Assembly: GCA_903850335.1 (NCBI GenBank)
Contig: CAINLJ010000158.1
Location: 1-46,683, forward strand
DNA length: 46,683 nt
Reading direction: 5' to 3'
Origin: an uncultured Bacteroidia bacterium
Lineage (GTDB): Bacteria; Bacteroidota; Bacteroidia; Bacteroidales; Prolixibacteraceae
Part shown: positions 1-10,800 of the stretch, piece after piece
Layout: each line of letters opens with the position of its first letter
Position numbering within the stretch: the stretch's first letter is position 1
The notes under the pieces: model-generated
What the model was told of the DNA's origin: nothing
The model's input: only the letters and a program-made list of their open reading frames with translations
Database searches by the model: none
Made by a program: the position numbers and the translations under genes

Positions 1-1221
1 ACTCGATTCATATCCTTCTCCATGCAGATATTGGTCACTCGTCAGGATATAGCTGATCCATTCGTTCGCCAGTCCGCCTATTGCCACATGCTTTACCGGA
101 CCTTTCCGAAGATCATTCTTCACCTTTAGTCCGAGCACGGCGGTCATTTCACCTGGAATTCCGGCAATCACAAGATCCCCAATACGTAACGCCCCCATTC
201 CTACTTCCCTGGGTCCCAGAACGTCCATAACTACTTTAACAGTCTTCTCGTTTAATCCGTATTCTTCGCCTCCTGTTTTCATAAAAGAGGGATGTGCTTT
301 ATGTTCAGGTAAGGGGATAGTTTTATAGTTGAAACTAAATTCCTTTATTTCCTTTGGCTTGATTTCCCTGAAGAGGCTGAAGGCTTTTTCAGCAATGATT
401 TTCCCGTAGATTTCTATTTTTTCGTAACCTTTTTTATCGCTCTTAAGGACAGTTGACTGATCGCCCTCGGCTCCATTAAAATACATTGTGGTTACGTTCC
501 TCCCAATTAATTTCTGCAGCTCAATTTGCATATACCCGGGCCATTCAGCCGAGACCAGCATATCCTGACCACCAAGAAATGTAGGATGGGCCGTCCAGTT
601 TACCAGAACCGCCATTGGATCTCCGTTAATCTGATCGATACGTGTAACTATCAATTCCTTATCAATATCTGGATCATTACGCCGGTTACGGTTTAGTCCT
701 TCGAGTATTTGACTTCCTGTAGCAATCCTGACCGGCTTGTAATTCCTGTCGGCCTCCCTGATAAGCGATTCCAGTCTATCAAGAAGAAAAGCAAGTAGTT
801 CAGGCTGAAAAATTCCCAGATTGGGATTGTTGAGCATGTTTTTGCTGTTCAAGGCGGCCATTTCCAGGCTACCATGAGAGTGACTGGGAAGAAGCATCAT
901 GTTCCCGATATTCCAGCCCATTCCAGGTATTCGTTTGACCAGATCACCCTTCAGGTTTGATGGCAGACCTAAAAGATCAAGGGTGATTAAAAGATATTTT
1001 TTGTCGCCCATTTTAAGGGAGAGTGCTTTGGCCATGATCGGATCATGAATACCTGTTGCAGGTTTATTCATTCTTTCACCATATCCGCCAAGGGTATACT
1101 TCATCTCAAGTGGTGGAGTGATATCAATCGACGAAACAGAGGCTGTCAGTTGTGAACCTTTTGAAGAAAAACCTAAGGTTGACATTAATAAAACGCTTAT
1201 AAAACATAGTTTAATCTTCAT
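1..1221 (-). CDS. Neutral/alkaline ceramidase-like secreted protein, 3' end cut by window edge
   Basis: An open frame of 407 codons runs leftward from ATG at 1221 and leaves the window without a stop. The start is followed by a hydrophobic signal peptide of about 18 residues (MKIKLCFISVLLMSTLG). The rest reads like the N-terminal catalytic domain of neutral/non-lysosomal ceramidases: an SSIDITPP opening, a PSHSHGS stretch at about residues 125-131 where the family has its His-rich zinc-binding segment, NWTAHPT near 208, and FNGAEGDQS near 228. Family members hydrolyse the N-acyl bond of ceramide, but bacterial homologues in saccharolytic clusters are mostly untested, so the substrate is uncertain. 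It is the last visible gene of the leftward run, 82 bp after the oxidoreductase. Family call fairly sure, function less so. Confidence 0.82.
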   Translation of the reverse strand, partial: MKIKLCFISVLLMSTLGFSSKGSQLTASVSSIDITPPLEMKYTLGGYGERMNKPATGIHDPIMAKALSLKMGDKKYLLITLDLLGLPSNLKGDLVKRIPGMGWNIGNMMLLPSHSHGSLEMAALNSKNMLNNPNLGIFQPELLAFLLDRLESLIREADRNYKPVRIATGSQILEGLNRNRRNDPDIDKELIVTRIDQINGDPMAVLVNWTAHPTFLGGQDMLVSAEWPGYMQIELQKLIGRNVTTMYFNGAEGDQSTVLKSDKKGYEKIEIYGKIIAEKAFSLFREIKPKEIKEFSFNYKTIPLPEHKAHPSFMKTGGEEYGLNEKTVKVVMDVLGPREVGMGALRIGDLVIAGIPGEMTAVLGLKVKNDLRKGPVKHVAIGGLANEWISYILTSDQYLHGEGYESS

Positions 1222-1303
1222 ATATTGTGATTTAAGTAACTGTAAAAACCTTGATTTGAACATGTTGATAATAATTTGTCAGGAATGAATGATGCTTTGC
1301 AAA

Positions 1304-2665
1304 TTAGCTTTTCCAAAGCTCCTCGCCATATTCCCATCCTTTCCGGACCGGTTCCTTTATATACTGGTCCAGCTCAGGATGATTCTTAACTTTCATATTT
1401 GCAGCATCATATTCAATACGCGTATTGAATCGTTGGGCAAGTATTCCGACAGCATTTAATTCGCTTAATGGTGCTGAATATTCGAAATTTGCACCGGGTA
1501 TTGGTCCGGTACCCTTGATCGCCCTGATCCATTCTATAACGGGGCCACCTTCAACACGGGGAATCGTCTCTTTGGGCAGATTTTTGGTAAAATGATCCCA
1601 GTCTGCATCAGGAATCAATAGTTTTGGATTCGCAGGCCTTCCACCAGTCAGGAGCGAGACTTTCGAACCTACCATGATCATTCCTCTGCCAGGCATCTCC
1701 TTTAATCCCCATTCCGGGCGGTTTTCAGGTTTTTCGCCTCCGTCTGACCAGGTTAATGTGACTGGAGGCTTAGATCCGCGTGCCGCAAATTCAAACTTTA
1801 GCTTCGAACTGTCGGAAACAAATCCTTCCCCGGATGGTGTCCTTATTATTGGATCGACGGATAATGGCAGTCCAAGATCCAGAGCCCAGTTGGGCGCGTC
1901 AAGTGTATGACATCCCCAGTCGCCAAGCCCACCGTTTCCCAGTTCGTACCAGCTTCGCCAGAATCTTGGAAGATACATAGGGCTGTAAGGTCTGTTTGCC
2001 GCCGGACCGAGCCACAAATCCCAGTCTAACGTTGCCGGAACGGGTTCACCTTTTGGCGGATAACTCTCCGGCTTTGTGAAATAGCCCTTTGGATCAAATT
2101 GCGGACCTTCAAACCAGGCAAGTACCTCCTTGACTTCACCCAAAATGCCCGCCTCATACCACTCTTTCACGTAACGAATTCCCATTGTCGCATGTCCCTG
2201 TATACCCATTGTGCCAATCACATTATAGTGTTTAGCTGCCTTACGCAGTGTTCTGATCTGCCAGATATTGTGTGCAAGCGGTTTTTCGACATAGACATGT
2301 TTGCCTAACTGCATAGCTGCCATCGCTGCCGGAAAATGAACATGGTCCGGCGTTGCTACGATCACTGCATCAATTTCTCCGGCCATCTTGTCGAACATAA
2401 CCCTGAAATCCCTGAACCTTTTAGCTTTTGGGAATGTCTTAAATCCTTCAGCTGCCGCAGTGTCGTTTACGTCGCACAGGGCGACAACATTTTCATTCAT
2501 ACAATCACTCCAATGATCCTGGGCACGTCCTCCAACACCTATGAAAGCAATGTTTACTTTGCCAGATTTACAGGCCGCGAGCCCGGGAAGCAATGCGGTG
2601 CCTGTCACAACAGCTGCTGATTTTGCAATAAATGATCTGCGGGATAAATTTGTCATACTATTCAA
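1304..2665 (-). CDS. Gfo/Idh/MocA family oxidoreductase with Tat signal
   Basis: This 453-residue protein is a probable NAD(P)-dependent sugar or cyclitol dehydrogenase. The N-terminus carries a twin-arginine motif (SRRSFIAKSA, residues 8-17) followed by a lipobox-like LAAC at 29-32, so it is probably Tat-exported and perhaps lipid-anchored. The Rossmann fold begins at FIGVGGRA (41-48), and the family's EKP motif is at 127-129, where the lysine is usually catalytic. A GDWGCHTLD segment further on contributes the usual conserved His. Exported enzymes of this type are common in Bacteroidetes glycan clusters, where they carry bound cofactor. ATG at residue 4 is an alternative start. It follows the 607-residue lipoprotein gene by 60 bp in the same leftward run. 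Substrate unknown. Confidence 0.88.
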   Translation of the reverse strand: MNSMTNLSRRSFIAKSAAVVTGTALLPGLAACKSGKVNIAFIGVGGRAQDHWSDCMNENVVALCDVNDTAAAEGFKTFPKAKRFRDFRVMFDKMAGEIDAVIVATPDHVHFPAAMAAMQLGKHVYVEKPLAHNIWQIRTLRKAAKHYNVIGTMGIQGHATMGIRYVKEWYEAGILGEVKEVLAWFEGPQFDPKGYFTKPESYPPKGEPVPATLDWDLWLGPAANRPYSPMYLPRFWRSWYELGNGGLGDWGCHTLDAPNWALDLGLPLSVDPIIRTPSGEGFVSDSSKLKFEFAARGSKPPVTLTWSDGGEKPENRPEWGLKEMPGRGMIMVGSKVSLLTGGRPANPKLLIPDADWDHFTKNLPKETIPRVEGGPVIEWIRAIKGTGPIPGANFEYSAPLSELNAVGILAQRFNTRIEYDAANMKVKNHPELDQYIKEPVRKGWEYGEELWKS

Positions 2666-2725
2666 TTCTTTAGTTTTATTTATTGAAATATTATTGGTCT
2701 CTTTCGATTTGTGATTTACTTTCCT

Positions 2726-4549
2726 TCAATCTCTTCGTATCCAGATTCGCGAGCGAGGAGCCATTTCAAGCCGAATATTTTTGTCCGAAACCTCTATTGG
2801 TTTTCGGGAAAAGCCATCCACATACGAACCTTCGTCTAAAATCCTGAGATAAATTTCCGCTTTCTCCTGATTGTAATTATGCAGAAAAAATCCTCCGCCA
2901 GTCAGGTGCTGCATCGATATCCGGGACGAAGCATCCAGGACTGGTCCATCCTTTTCCGTAAAGGCCGAACGGATCGTGTTCATCCAGGGTCGCGGAAGTT
3001 CGAGTAAACCAATCTGACGTGGGCAAAGTAATACTTCACCAACCGCATCAAAATCCTGCTGCGAAAATGTGTGTGTGTCTATCACAAAAAGGTTATTTTT
3101 CTGGATCAGAAATGGCTCGCCGGCCGAGACCTCCAGGAGTACCCTGGCATCCTCGGGAACTATTTTAAAGTCCGTCGTTAACGGAAATTTAAGCTTTTGT
3201 TTAATTCCTTCATTAAGAACACTTTCGCTAATTTTAGGTGAAGGGGTTGTCACGTATTTTATACCCGCCAGGCTTGCAATCTTATCTCCTCCGTTTGCGT
3301 TAACGATGAAGCCTGCAGTCATGATTATTTTTGTCCCTTTCTCAATTGATTTTAGGATTTTAGGTAGAATTTCACGATCAGCAGCAGCCTGTGACGGAAG
3401 AAATATGACCTTGCTATTTTCAGGATATTTAGAGACAGGAACGAGTGAAATTCCAAACATACCGATGTAATCCATCAGATATAAATCACCCCCGGCATCA
3501 CTGTTTGGGGGTTTATATCCCGCGACACCCACCACAGGTCTGGTTGCAATTTCCCTGGCCAGATCAGCGAGTTTTTTGAAGTCCTGTCGAAGGAGATGAT
3601 GCCCCGGATGACCCGAAATGAAGCTGTCGAAGTTAAACATAACGAGTTCTTTTGCGCCAGCCAATACAGACTGATAAGCTTGTTCGATGAAATCAATATC
3701 CGTACAATCACCGTGATCAAACCATGCAGCACCTATTTTATTTCCGGCAAGTGTTGAGATCCATCTGTAGTTTATGAACCCCTCGTAGGGCTGGACAAAT
3801 CCATACCGCTGGGTGTATTGTCCTCTTGTTTCAGTACCTACCCAGACCCCGTCAAAAAGTGCAGGTTCAGTTGCCACGTCATAACCGAATAGATGAAACC
3901 GGTCATAGGATTGCGGATATTTGATTATAATCTTAATGGCTGGATTTTTGGCCTTTGCCGGATTTATCAATACACTCTGAGCCAGCTCAGTTAACAGTGA
4001 CCTTCTGTATTCCGGCCAGCTTCTGTTTCCCCTTGCAGCCTTTGATTCGAGGCTAGTGTCTGCCGTACAAAGAAAATCGTCAATGATAAAAGTATCAAAA
4101 ATGGGTGCTGAATCTTCCATCACCTTCCTGAGATCATCCTGTGTTTTTTGATTTTGCCAGTTAAACCAGGTAAGGGTCCCTTCCTGAGCCTTCCCGAAGC
4201 CAGGTCCCGGGACAGTAGCAATACCTCCAACTACCTCAAACCCGTTTTCCTTCAGAAAGGCAGCGCTACTTCTCAATAAATCAGGAGAAATAACGAGTCC
4301 GCTGCGGTAGGCTTCCAGATAAACTTTAGAAATCCCATTGCAGTTCAGTACAGAGACAGCCTCACGACGACCTTCCTCCGTGCGGAAAAGCTGATCAATA
4401 GTCTGGGCTACTATGTACACACTGAGTTTGAGATCTGTTTTCCGTTCCTCTGCGAGACCCTTCATATCCACAATTTTATTAGGCTGGTGGGCGCAACTTA
4501 TGAAAACAAACGATACGAACAGAATCCACACAAAGGTTAACTTCATCAT
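2726..4549 (-). CDS. Large uncharacterised lipoprotein, possible glycoside-hydrolase-like barrel
   Basis: I do not recognise a named family for this 607-residue protein. It begins with a lipoprotein signal (hydrophobic run ending FVFISC, acylated Cys at residue 19). Residues 40-330 show alternating strand and helix segments with acidic clusters (for example DTFIIDDFLCTAD near 150 and GVWVGTETRG), as in TIM-barrel glycoside hydrolases. Residues about 355-470 look like the Rossmann-type class I glutaminase-like domain found after the barrel in some beta-galactosidases (KVIFLPSQAA, KIIMTAGF). The C-terminus is probably a small beta-sandwich. It begins 10 bp after the GH141-like gene, so the two are almost certainly co-transcribed and may act on the same polysaccharide. 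Catalytic residues cannot be assigned by eye. Confidence 0.62.
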   Translation of the reverse strand: MMKLTFVWILFVSFVFISCAHQPNKIVDMKGLAEERKTDLKLSVYIVAQTIDQLFRTEEGRREAVSVLNCNGISKVYLEAYRSGLVISPDLLRSSAAFLKENGFEVVGGIATVPGPGFGKAQEGTLTWFNWQNQKTQDDLRKVMEDSAPIFDTFIIDDFLCTADTSLESKAARGNRSWPEYRRSLLTELAQSVLINPAKAKNPAIKIIIKYPQSYDRFHLFGYDVATEPALFDGVWVGTETRGQYTQRYGFVQPYEGFINYRWISTLAGNKIGAAWFDHGDCTDIDFIEQAYQSVLAGAKELVMFNFDSFISGHPGHHLLRQDFKKLADLAREIATRPVVGVAGYKPPNSDAGGDLYLMDYIGMFGISLVPVSKYPENSKVIFLPSQAAADREILPKILKSIEKGTKIIMTAGFIVNANGGDKIASLAGIKYVTTPSPKISESVLNEGIKQKLKFPLTTDFKIVPEDARVLLEVSAGEPFLIQKNNLFVIDTHTFSQQDFDAVGEVLLCPRQIGLLELPRPWMNTIRSAFTEKDGPVLDASSRISMQHLTGGGFFLHNYNQEKAEIYLRILDEGSYVDGFSRKPIEVSDKNIRLEMAPRSRIWIRRD

Positions 4550-4559
4550 ATCTTATAGC

Positions 4560-7500
4560 TTATTTGGCGAGTTCAATTTTCCAGTCTGTAAATTCAACGG
4601 TGTATTGCCTCTTATCCGGACCACCGGCAGCCAGACCAAGATCGACAGATTCGGCAATCCCGGGAATGTCTCCGGAGTGTCTTTCGATGATCCATTTTTT
4701 CCCGTCAAGGCTGATGAATCCGCCGAGACTATTGCCATGCCTGACAATCTTTAAATACAGAGGTGGCTTTGAATTCTCGGGGAGGTTCTGACTTGAAGCC
4801 TTGTGCATACATCCGTTTGCAAACTCATCATATTCAATGCCGGCACGTCCCGGTGTGCCGAAAACCAAAAAGGATCCCTTACTTCCCGGCTCAACATCGA
4901 AACTTTTTGAAATGTCATTTCGTACAAACAACCCCGATCGGAACCATTCATGAGTACGATCGCCGAATCCGCTGATCTTTACAGTAGAAACAAAATCACC
5001 CTTGATATTTTTCAGATAGGCTGCCGCATAAGAATCTTCGGCATGGTAAAAATCAGAACCACTTGCCGTAATAATGAATTTGCCGGACTTTACATCGGCT
5101 TCAATTTTGTATGGTTTTGCCTTTGCCGAGCAATATTTGTAAAGGTCCTGTTTGGTGATATCAAGAGACCTGGATTCCAGGACTGTCAGTTTTTTTTCGG
5201 AACTGTTTTCAATCCTTGCCCCGTACTCTCCTGGCTGAGGTACCAATTCAATTTGAACTTCCTTTGATTCGTCGGCTTTCAAATCAATTGAACGGCTGGC
5301 CACAATGGTCTGATTGAGAAAAAGATTTGCCGTCATTTCCTGCGGTGATAAGGTTAAATTCCGCGCGATAGCGGTAGCTTTTAGTTTCTCCCCCATTAAA
5401 ATCCTGTCGCCTGATATTTTGAAATTCTCAAAAACAACGGATGGTTTCTCTCCCTCTACGGTAACCTTCTGGTAAGCTGTTGAGCCAATAGCCAGCTGAT
5501 GTTCTCCCTTGTCATAGATTCGTATCCCGAAGGCTATTCTCCGGCTGTTGTTTTTGACAACCGGGAAAAGCTTTTTATCATAAACCTTCCCATCGACATA
5601 CAATTGTACTTCGGCTGAGCCGGTTGATCCTGAGTTGTGTACATTCGCCGTAATTTGGATTAAACTGCCAGCAGTAATCACACCATTCACTGATTTTGAA
5701 GAAGCCTCGATTTTAAGATCTTTCTCCTTAAATTCCGGATCACCTTCAATGATCGTTTCCGGGGCATTTAAAGGAGTTTCGATTTTAAAGTTGTTCCTGT
5801 AAATATTATCTTCAGCCAGGGCAGCACAAAGTTTCCATTCTCCCTGTTCAAGGTTGTAGTAAATATTTTCTTCGGAGGTCCATCCCAAAGACATGTTATC
5901 GAACCAGAAGGCGACATTGTCATTAAAGAACCCTGCCCGCACATCGTGGATCAGATTTCTCCTGACAATTGAATTGTAAGTCATTCCTGCAGTTTTGATT
6001 GCTCCTGAATCATCGGCATCCCGCTGGACATCATCGAGATGATTATACTCGACCCGGTAACCTCCGTCTATTGCCTCTTCCTGATTTGACCAGCCTCCAA
6101 CATCAATTCCATACCGGCCTCTTGTTTTAGTAATGTAATTGTGAGAGATAGTAGTCATTAAAGTATTGGAAGCCAATATACTCACTCCACCACAATCGTA
6201 AAATTCATTAAAGGAAATGGTTGTCTCCTTCACAATTTCCCTTCCGCTCCCTGGATTTGCAGTTCCGGAAACGAATACCCCGCCTTCATCAAGCGTCCTG
6301 AATCGGTTTTTCAGAATTTGTGTCTGATAACAACCCGTTTTTATTAAAATTCCAGTCCCATTACACGACCTGATTTCACAATCAACCAATTCGCATGCAT
6401 GAGCAAATTCCATGCTTATCGCAGTATTCGAGGGGGTATTGGCTTCTGCAACACCTGTTGATCCGTCTATTCCATCCCAATTATGGCTTTTCACATTTTG
6501 GCCTGTAACCACACCTTCGAATGTAAGACCATAAATTCTCAAATTTCTAACTGGTCTTCCGGGTTTTCCCCTGACCTCAACCAATTGATTGATCATTGGA
6601 ACACCAATATTCGCAAGATTTGGATTTTCCAGCCCTTTTTCGGGTATGTAGCTGATTTCTTTTAATTTCTTGTCGAAGTACCACTCTCCTGGTGAGTCAA
6701 GTAAGGCCTTAATATTCTCAACATAATACCTTGGGGGAACAATTACTACCCCCTCCTGAGGATTCTTAAAAGTAGCAATTCCTGTTTTCTCATTTATTTT
6801 TGTAAATGCATTAATTCCTGTATGCCAGCGCAATAGCATTACAACTCGATTGCCTTCCAACTCTTGCCACTCCTTAAGATCACCTTTCCTGAAATTCATT
6901 TCACCTGTGTTTGACGAAATGGTCGGCGGTGTAAAATATCCTTCGTCTGGTGTGCGGGCCAGAATTTGTTTTTTCCCGTTTGCGACAAGCATTGCTACAG
7001 AATCTGCATTAAAAGGAGCGGTCCATAGTTGTCCTTCTTTCTTCCATCCGGTAACAGGAACTTCTCCGGTAATTACAGGCTTTTCACCCGGATATGCAGC
7101 ATAAGTAACATAATGGTCTTTGAGCTTATGATATTCAAAAGCTCCTGTGGGAAGATTGGTTTCTACCCTTTCACCTCCGTCTTCAGGATCAAATATTAAC
7201 CGGTGCGTTAACTTATAATGCCCTTCACGGATATAAACGAGGATATCTTTACCCCTGCCCAGCGGGTGTGGCGAGCCGATCCACCGTTTTTCAACTGGAG
7301 GGTCTTTGGGGAAGAATACCTTTGATTTTAATTCGCGAACTGCCTTCTGTGCCCGTTGAAGCGTTAAAAATGGACCATCCGTGTAACTGGAATTCGGTTC
7401 CGTTAACGTTCCCGACCAGCTGTCATTTCCTTTAACCGATACATAAAAATCCGCCTTTGCGGAATATTCAAAAGGAGCCCATTTATCCCCCTGCAAAAGT

Positions 7501-7634
7501 TTCCCGTCGCGTGATTGAGACGTGGCATTTGACACTACAGAAATACATAATAAAGCCGTTAATAGCGAAAACGCCAAAAGGTCAGACACTCTCTTAATTG
7601 TGAGACCGAAAACACCGGCAAATAAAACCTTCAT
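4560..7634 (-). CDS. Secreted right-handed beta-helix protein, GH141-like
   Basis: This 1024-residue exported protein is the first gene of the leftward run. After a signal peptide of about 40 residues, the segment DFYVSVKGNDSWSG (62-75) followed by GPFLTLQRAQKAVREL is typical of GH141-like and related parallel beta-helix enzymes. The beta-helix core spans roughly 330-620, with repeated short strands and Asn/Gly turns (NTLMTTISHNYITKTRGRYG). Residues about 640-845 look like two CARDB-type Ig-like domains, and about 860-1024 form a jelly-roll resembling DUF1349-like domains (WFRSGLFVRND, YLKIVRHGN). Characterised GH141 enzymes include an alpha-L-fucosidase acting on rhamnogalacturonan II (B. 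thetaiotaomicron BT1002). The extra C-terminal domains suggest substrate or surface binding. Family assignment is from motif memory; fucosidase activity is inference. Confidence 0.74.
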   Translation of the reverse strand: MKVLFAGVFGLTIKRVSDLLAFSLLTALLCISVVSNATSQSRDGKLLQGDKWAPFEYSAKADFYVSVKGNDSWSGTLTEPNSSYTDGPFLTLQRAQKAVRELKSKVFFPKDPPVEKRWIGSPHPLGRGKDILVYIREGHYKLTHRLIFDPEDGGERVETNLPTGAFEYHKLKDHYVTYAAYPGEKPVITGEVPVTGWKKEGQLWTAPFNADSVAMLVANGKKQILARTPDEGYFTPPTISSNTGEMNFRKGDLKEWQELEGNRVVMLLRWHTGINAFTKINEKTGIATFKNPQEGVVIVPPRYYVENIKALLDSPGEWYFDKKLKEISYIPEKGLENPNLANIGVPMINQLVEVRGKPGRPVRNLRIYGLTFEGVVTGQNVKSHNWDGIDGSTGVAEANTPSNTAISMEFAHACELVDCEIRSCNGTGILIKTGCYQTQILKNRFRTLDEGGVFVSGTANPGSGREIVKETTISFNEFYDCGGVSILASNTLMTTISHNYITKTRGRYGIDVGGWSNQEEAIDGGYRVEYNHLDDVQRDADDSGAIKTAGMTYNSIVRRNLIHDVRAGFFNDNVAFWFDNMSLGWTSEENIYYNLEQGEWKLCAALAEDNIYRNNFKIETPLNAPETIIEGDPEFKEKDLKIEASSKSVNGVITAGSLIQITANVHNSGSTGSAEVQLYVDGKVYDKKLFPVVKNNSRRIAFGIRIYDKGEHQLAIGSTAYQKVTVEGEKPSVVFENFKISGDRILMGEKLKATAIARNLTLSPQEMTANLFLNQTIVASRSIDLKADESKEVQIELVPQPGEYGARIENSSEKKLTVLESRSLDITKQDLYKYCSAKAKPYKIEADVKSGKFIITASGSDFYHAEDSYAAAYLKNIKGDFVSTVKISGFGDRTHEWFRSGLFVRNDISKSFDVEPGSKGSFLVFGTPGRAGIEYDEFANGCMHKASSQNLPENSKPPLYLKIVRHGNSLGGFISLDGKKWIIERHSGDIPGIAESVDLGLAAGGPDKRQYTVEFTDWKIELAK

Positions 7635-7686
7635 AGCGGAGATTGTAGTTGAGATTATGATTTGAAGATCTGGAAGTTTTAAAAGT

Positions 7687-7719
7687 CAAACTTATTCAAT
7701 TTTAACAATACCATTCAAT
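7687..7719 (-). promoter_or_regulatory. Candidate Bacteroidetes-type promoter for the leftward operon
   Basis: Read on the minus strand, TAAGTTTG at 7694-7687 matches the TAnnTTTG -7 element exactly, and ATTG at 7719-7716 lies 21 bp upstream as a near match to the -33 TTTG element. Transcription would start near 7680, about 45 bp before the ATG at 7634. The 249-bp divergent gap (7635-7883) holds no other gene; a clear partner promoter for the rightward gene was not found. Confidence 0.42.
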
Positions 7720-7883
7720 GAGTTTTTGTCTTTTGTTTATAGTTTTTTAACTGATTGTATTGTTTTTTGCGAATTTATTGTCAGATTTGGCTAATTATCT
7801 ATTAAAACACGATAAAATAACTGAAGTATTCTAAGGCTTTATTCTATTATTTTGTCTCAGAACTATCACCTTCACCTTGAATT

Positions 7884-10800
7884 ATGAACAAAACAATTCT
7901 TTTACTGACTTTCTTCGTATTGTTCGGAACCATTAGTGTAGCCCAAAATTCAACAGAACCGGACAGAATTATTTCCGGTTTTAAAAATCCTCCGGCTGAT
8001 TACTGGCCTCATACCCGGTGGTGGTGGCCGGGGAATCCTGTTTCAAAGAGTGAGATAACCTATGAGTTGGAAGAGATGCGTAGTCATGGCATCCGGGGTG
8101 TTGAGCAGATTTCGATGAGTGAAGTCTACGAAAAGGGAAATATTCCTTACCTCTCCGATGAGTTTATGGAGATGCTAAGACATACTGTGAAGGAAGCCAA
8201 ACGTTTGGGGATGGAGGTTTCATTAAATTTTGGTGGCCCGGGTTGGATAATAGGCGGAGGCTGGGTGAAAGAAGAAGAGAAAAGCAAGGATATGGTCCCA
8301 ACATTCACTGACCTGAACGGAAACACAATCTATTCAGGAAGCCTGCCTGATGGCCTGACCAAAACAAAACGATCATGGGAACATTATACCCCTAGGCTAG
8401 ATGGAAACGAAACCCTTCTGGCTGTTATCGCCGGGAAATTGGATCATGATGGCAACCTTCACAAGGAGTCGTTAACAAATCTTACAAGTCTCGTAAAAGG
8501 GAATAAAATTACCTGGAATGTTCCGAATGGGGACTGGCGGTTAATGGCTTTCTGGCTGAAGAAAAACGGGTGGAGCAACGCCGTTGATCACTTTGATAAG
8601 CATGCGATGGAGAATTATTGCAACTATCTGGGCGATAAGTTCTATGACGCTTTTGGGGATGAATTTGGAAAAACAGTCGAATCACTTTTTGTCGATAGCT
8701 TCGAATTACCAAATCTCTCAAGTGGTATTAACTGGTCAACCGGGCTTCTTGAGGAGTTCAAAAAAAATAAAGGGTACGATCTTATTCCATTATTACCCGC
8801 AATCTGGTGGAATATTGGGGAACTTACACCCAAGGTCAGGTACGATGTGAACGAATTTCTTCACAAAACCGGATTAAATGTTTTCTTCAGGACATTCCTT
8901 GGATGGTGTGAGGATCACCATATTCAGGGACGGATTCAAGCCTACGGATTTAATACAGACAATATTGAGGCATCCGGAATGGCTCATATTCCGGAAATGG
9001 AGATTACAGCCGGCGAAAAAGATGCTGCCGATTGGTTTGACACACGGATCGGACCGAAACAGTACGTATCGTCCGGAGCACACCTGTATGGCCGTAAAGT
9101 GGTATCTGCCGAGGTTTATACCTTCATACACTGGGAAAGATACCGTGAAACACTCGAAGAACTAAAAATTGCCAGTGATGGATACCTTCTGGCTGGCGCC
9201 ACAAAATTCTATAACCATGGTTTTAATTTTTCACCCGAAAAAATTGTAAGTCCGACACGCTCTCTTCCTTTTGCAGCATACATTCAGCCTCAGAATGTCT
9301 GGTGGAAATTTTACCCCAAGCTGGCTGAATATATTGCAAGGTGCTCATGGTTGCTCAGACAAGGTGATTTTTCGGCAGATATCGCCCTTTACTCTCCATT
9401 GGCCAACCAATGGGCAATTAACGTGCTAAACATGCGCAAATGGACCAGGGAATTCAGTTGGGGACAGTTGGGTGACCTTCTTATTTCAAACGGATACAAT
9501 TATGACCTTATTAACGACGATGCATTACAGAATTTCGCTACAATCGAAGGTTCCAAAATTAAAATCCGTAACCTTGAATATAAGATTCTCATACTTCCTG
9601 ATGTTGAAACAATACCCTTAGAAACACTTGCATTCATTGAGAAATTTGTTGAAAAAGGTGGGATTGTCATCGCCCTGGAACGAATACCTGAGAGATCTGC
9701 CGGACTTACCAATTTTGAAGTGGCGGATCAAAAAGTGAAAGAATTGGCGAATCATCTGTTTAATATACCCAAAATTCCCGCAAATAAATCTGAAAATCCG
9801 TATGGCCTCAGCGGACCAGGTATCGTTGAAGGTGTGACTATGAATCCTTACGGGCAAGGGGGAACTTACCAGTTGAAAAATGTAATCGACCGGCAGATCT
9901 GGTGGGATAAACGCAGCAGCATGCTGGATCCATTTGTGGAGACGGTGCGCAAACATATTGCTCCCGACTTTGGGATTGACTTTGCCTTTGAAGGGTTGCG
10001 AAAAAATGACGGACTAACCTTTTTGCACAGGAAATTGGGTGATCGTGACATTTATTTTGTCTCTAATATACAGGACAAACCGAGTAATATGCCGGTGACT
10101 TTTCGGGTTAAAAACAAGATAATACGCAAATGGAATCCATTCACAGGTGAGATTACACCTGTATTTAGTTATTCCGAAGTAAAGGATGGAATAAAGGTAC
10201 CGCTAACCCTTGCACCGTATGAATCGATGTTCATTGAATTCTCTCCCGGGAACCCGGAAGCATTCCTGACTAAATCGAATTTTATGGAAATTATAAGTGC
10301 CGGCAAGAATGGATTAACCGCTTCGGCATCGCAAAATGGAAACTACAGTGCGACAGTAATCAGAGAAACCGGCGAGAAGTCTGTTTACGCTGACGTATCA
10401 GGGATCCCTGCACCTTATCTGATTGCAGGGAAATGGAATATGAAACTTCAGGGAGAAGGGTTCACGGCCATCAGCAAAATATCAGAAACGCTGATATCCT
10501 GGAGTGATGATCCTCAAACAAGAAATTTTAGTGGCACAGGACGTTATGAAATCAGCTTTAACCTCCCGCCTGAATATATTCAGAATGATCTTAAGCTATT
10601 TCTTGATCCGGGAAAGATTGGGAATATAGCTGAGGTGTGGCTAAATGACAAACCTGCCGGAAGCACGTGGATGCGAAATCAAAAGCTTGAACTATCCGGA
10701 ATTACAAAATCAGGAGAGAATAAACTGGTCATTGAAGTTACTAATACACTGATTAACAGAATATCGGCAATGAATCAGCCACCTCCGGTCCCTGAGACCC

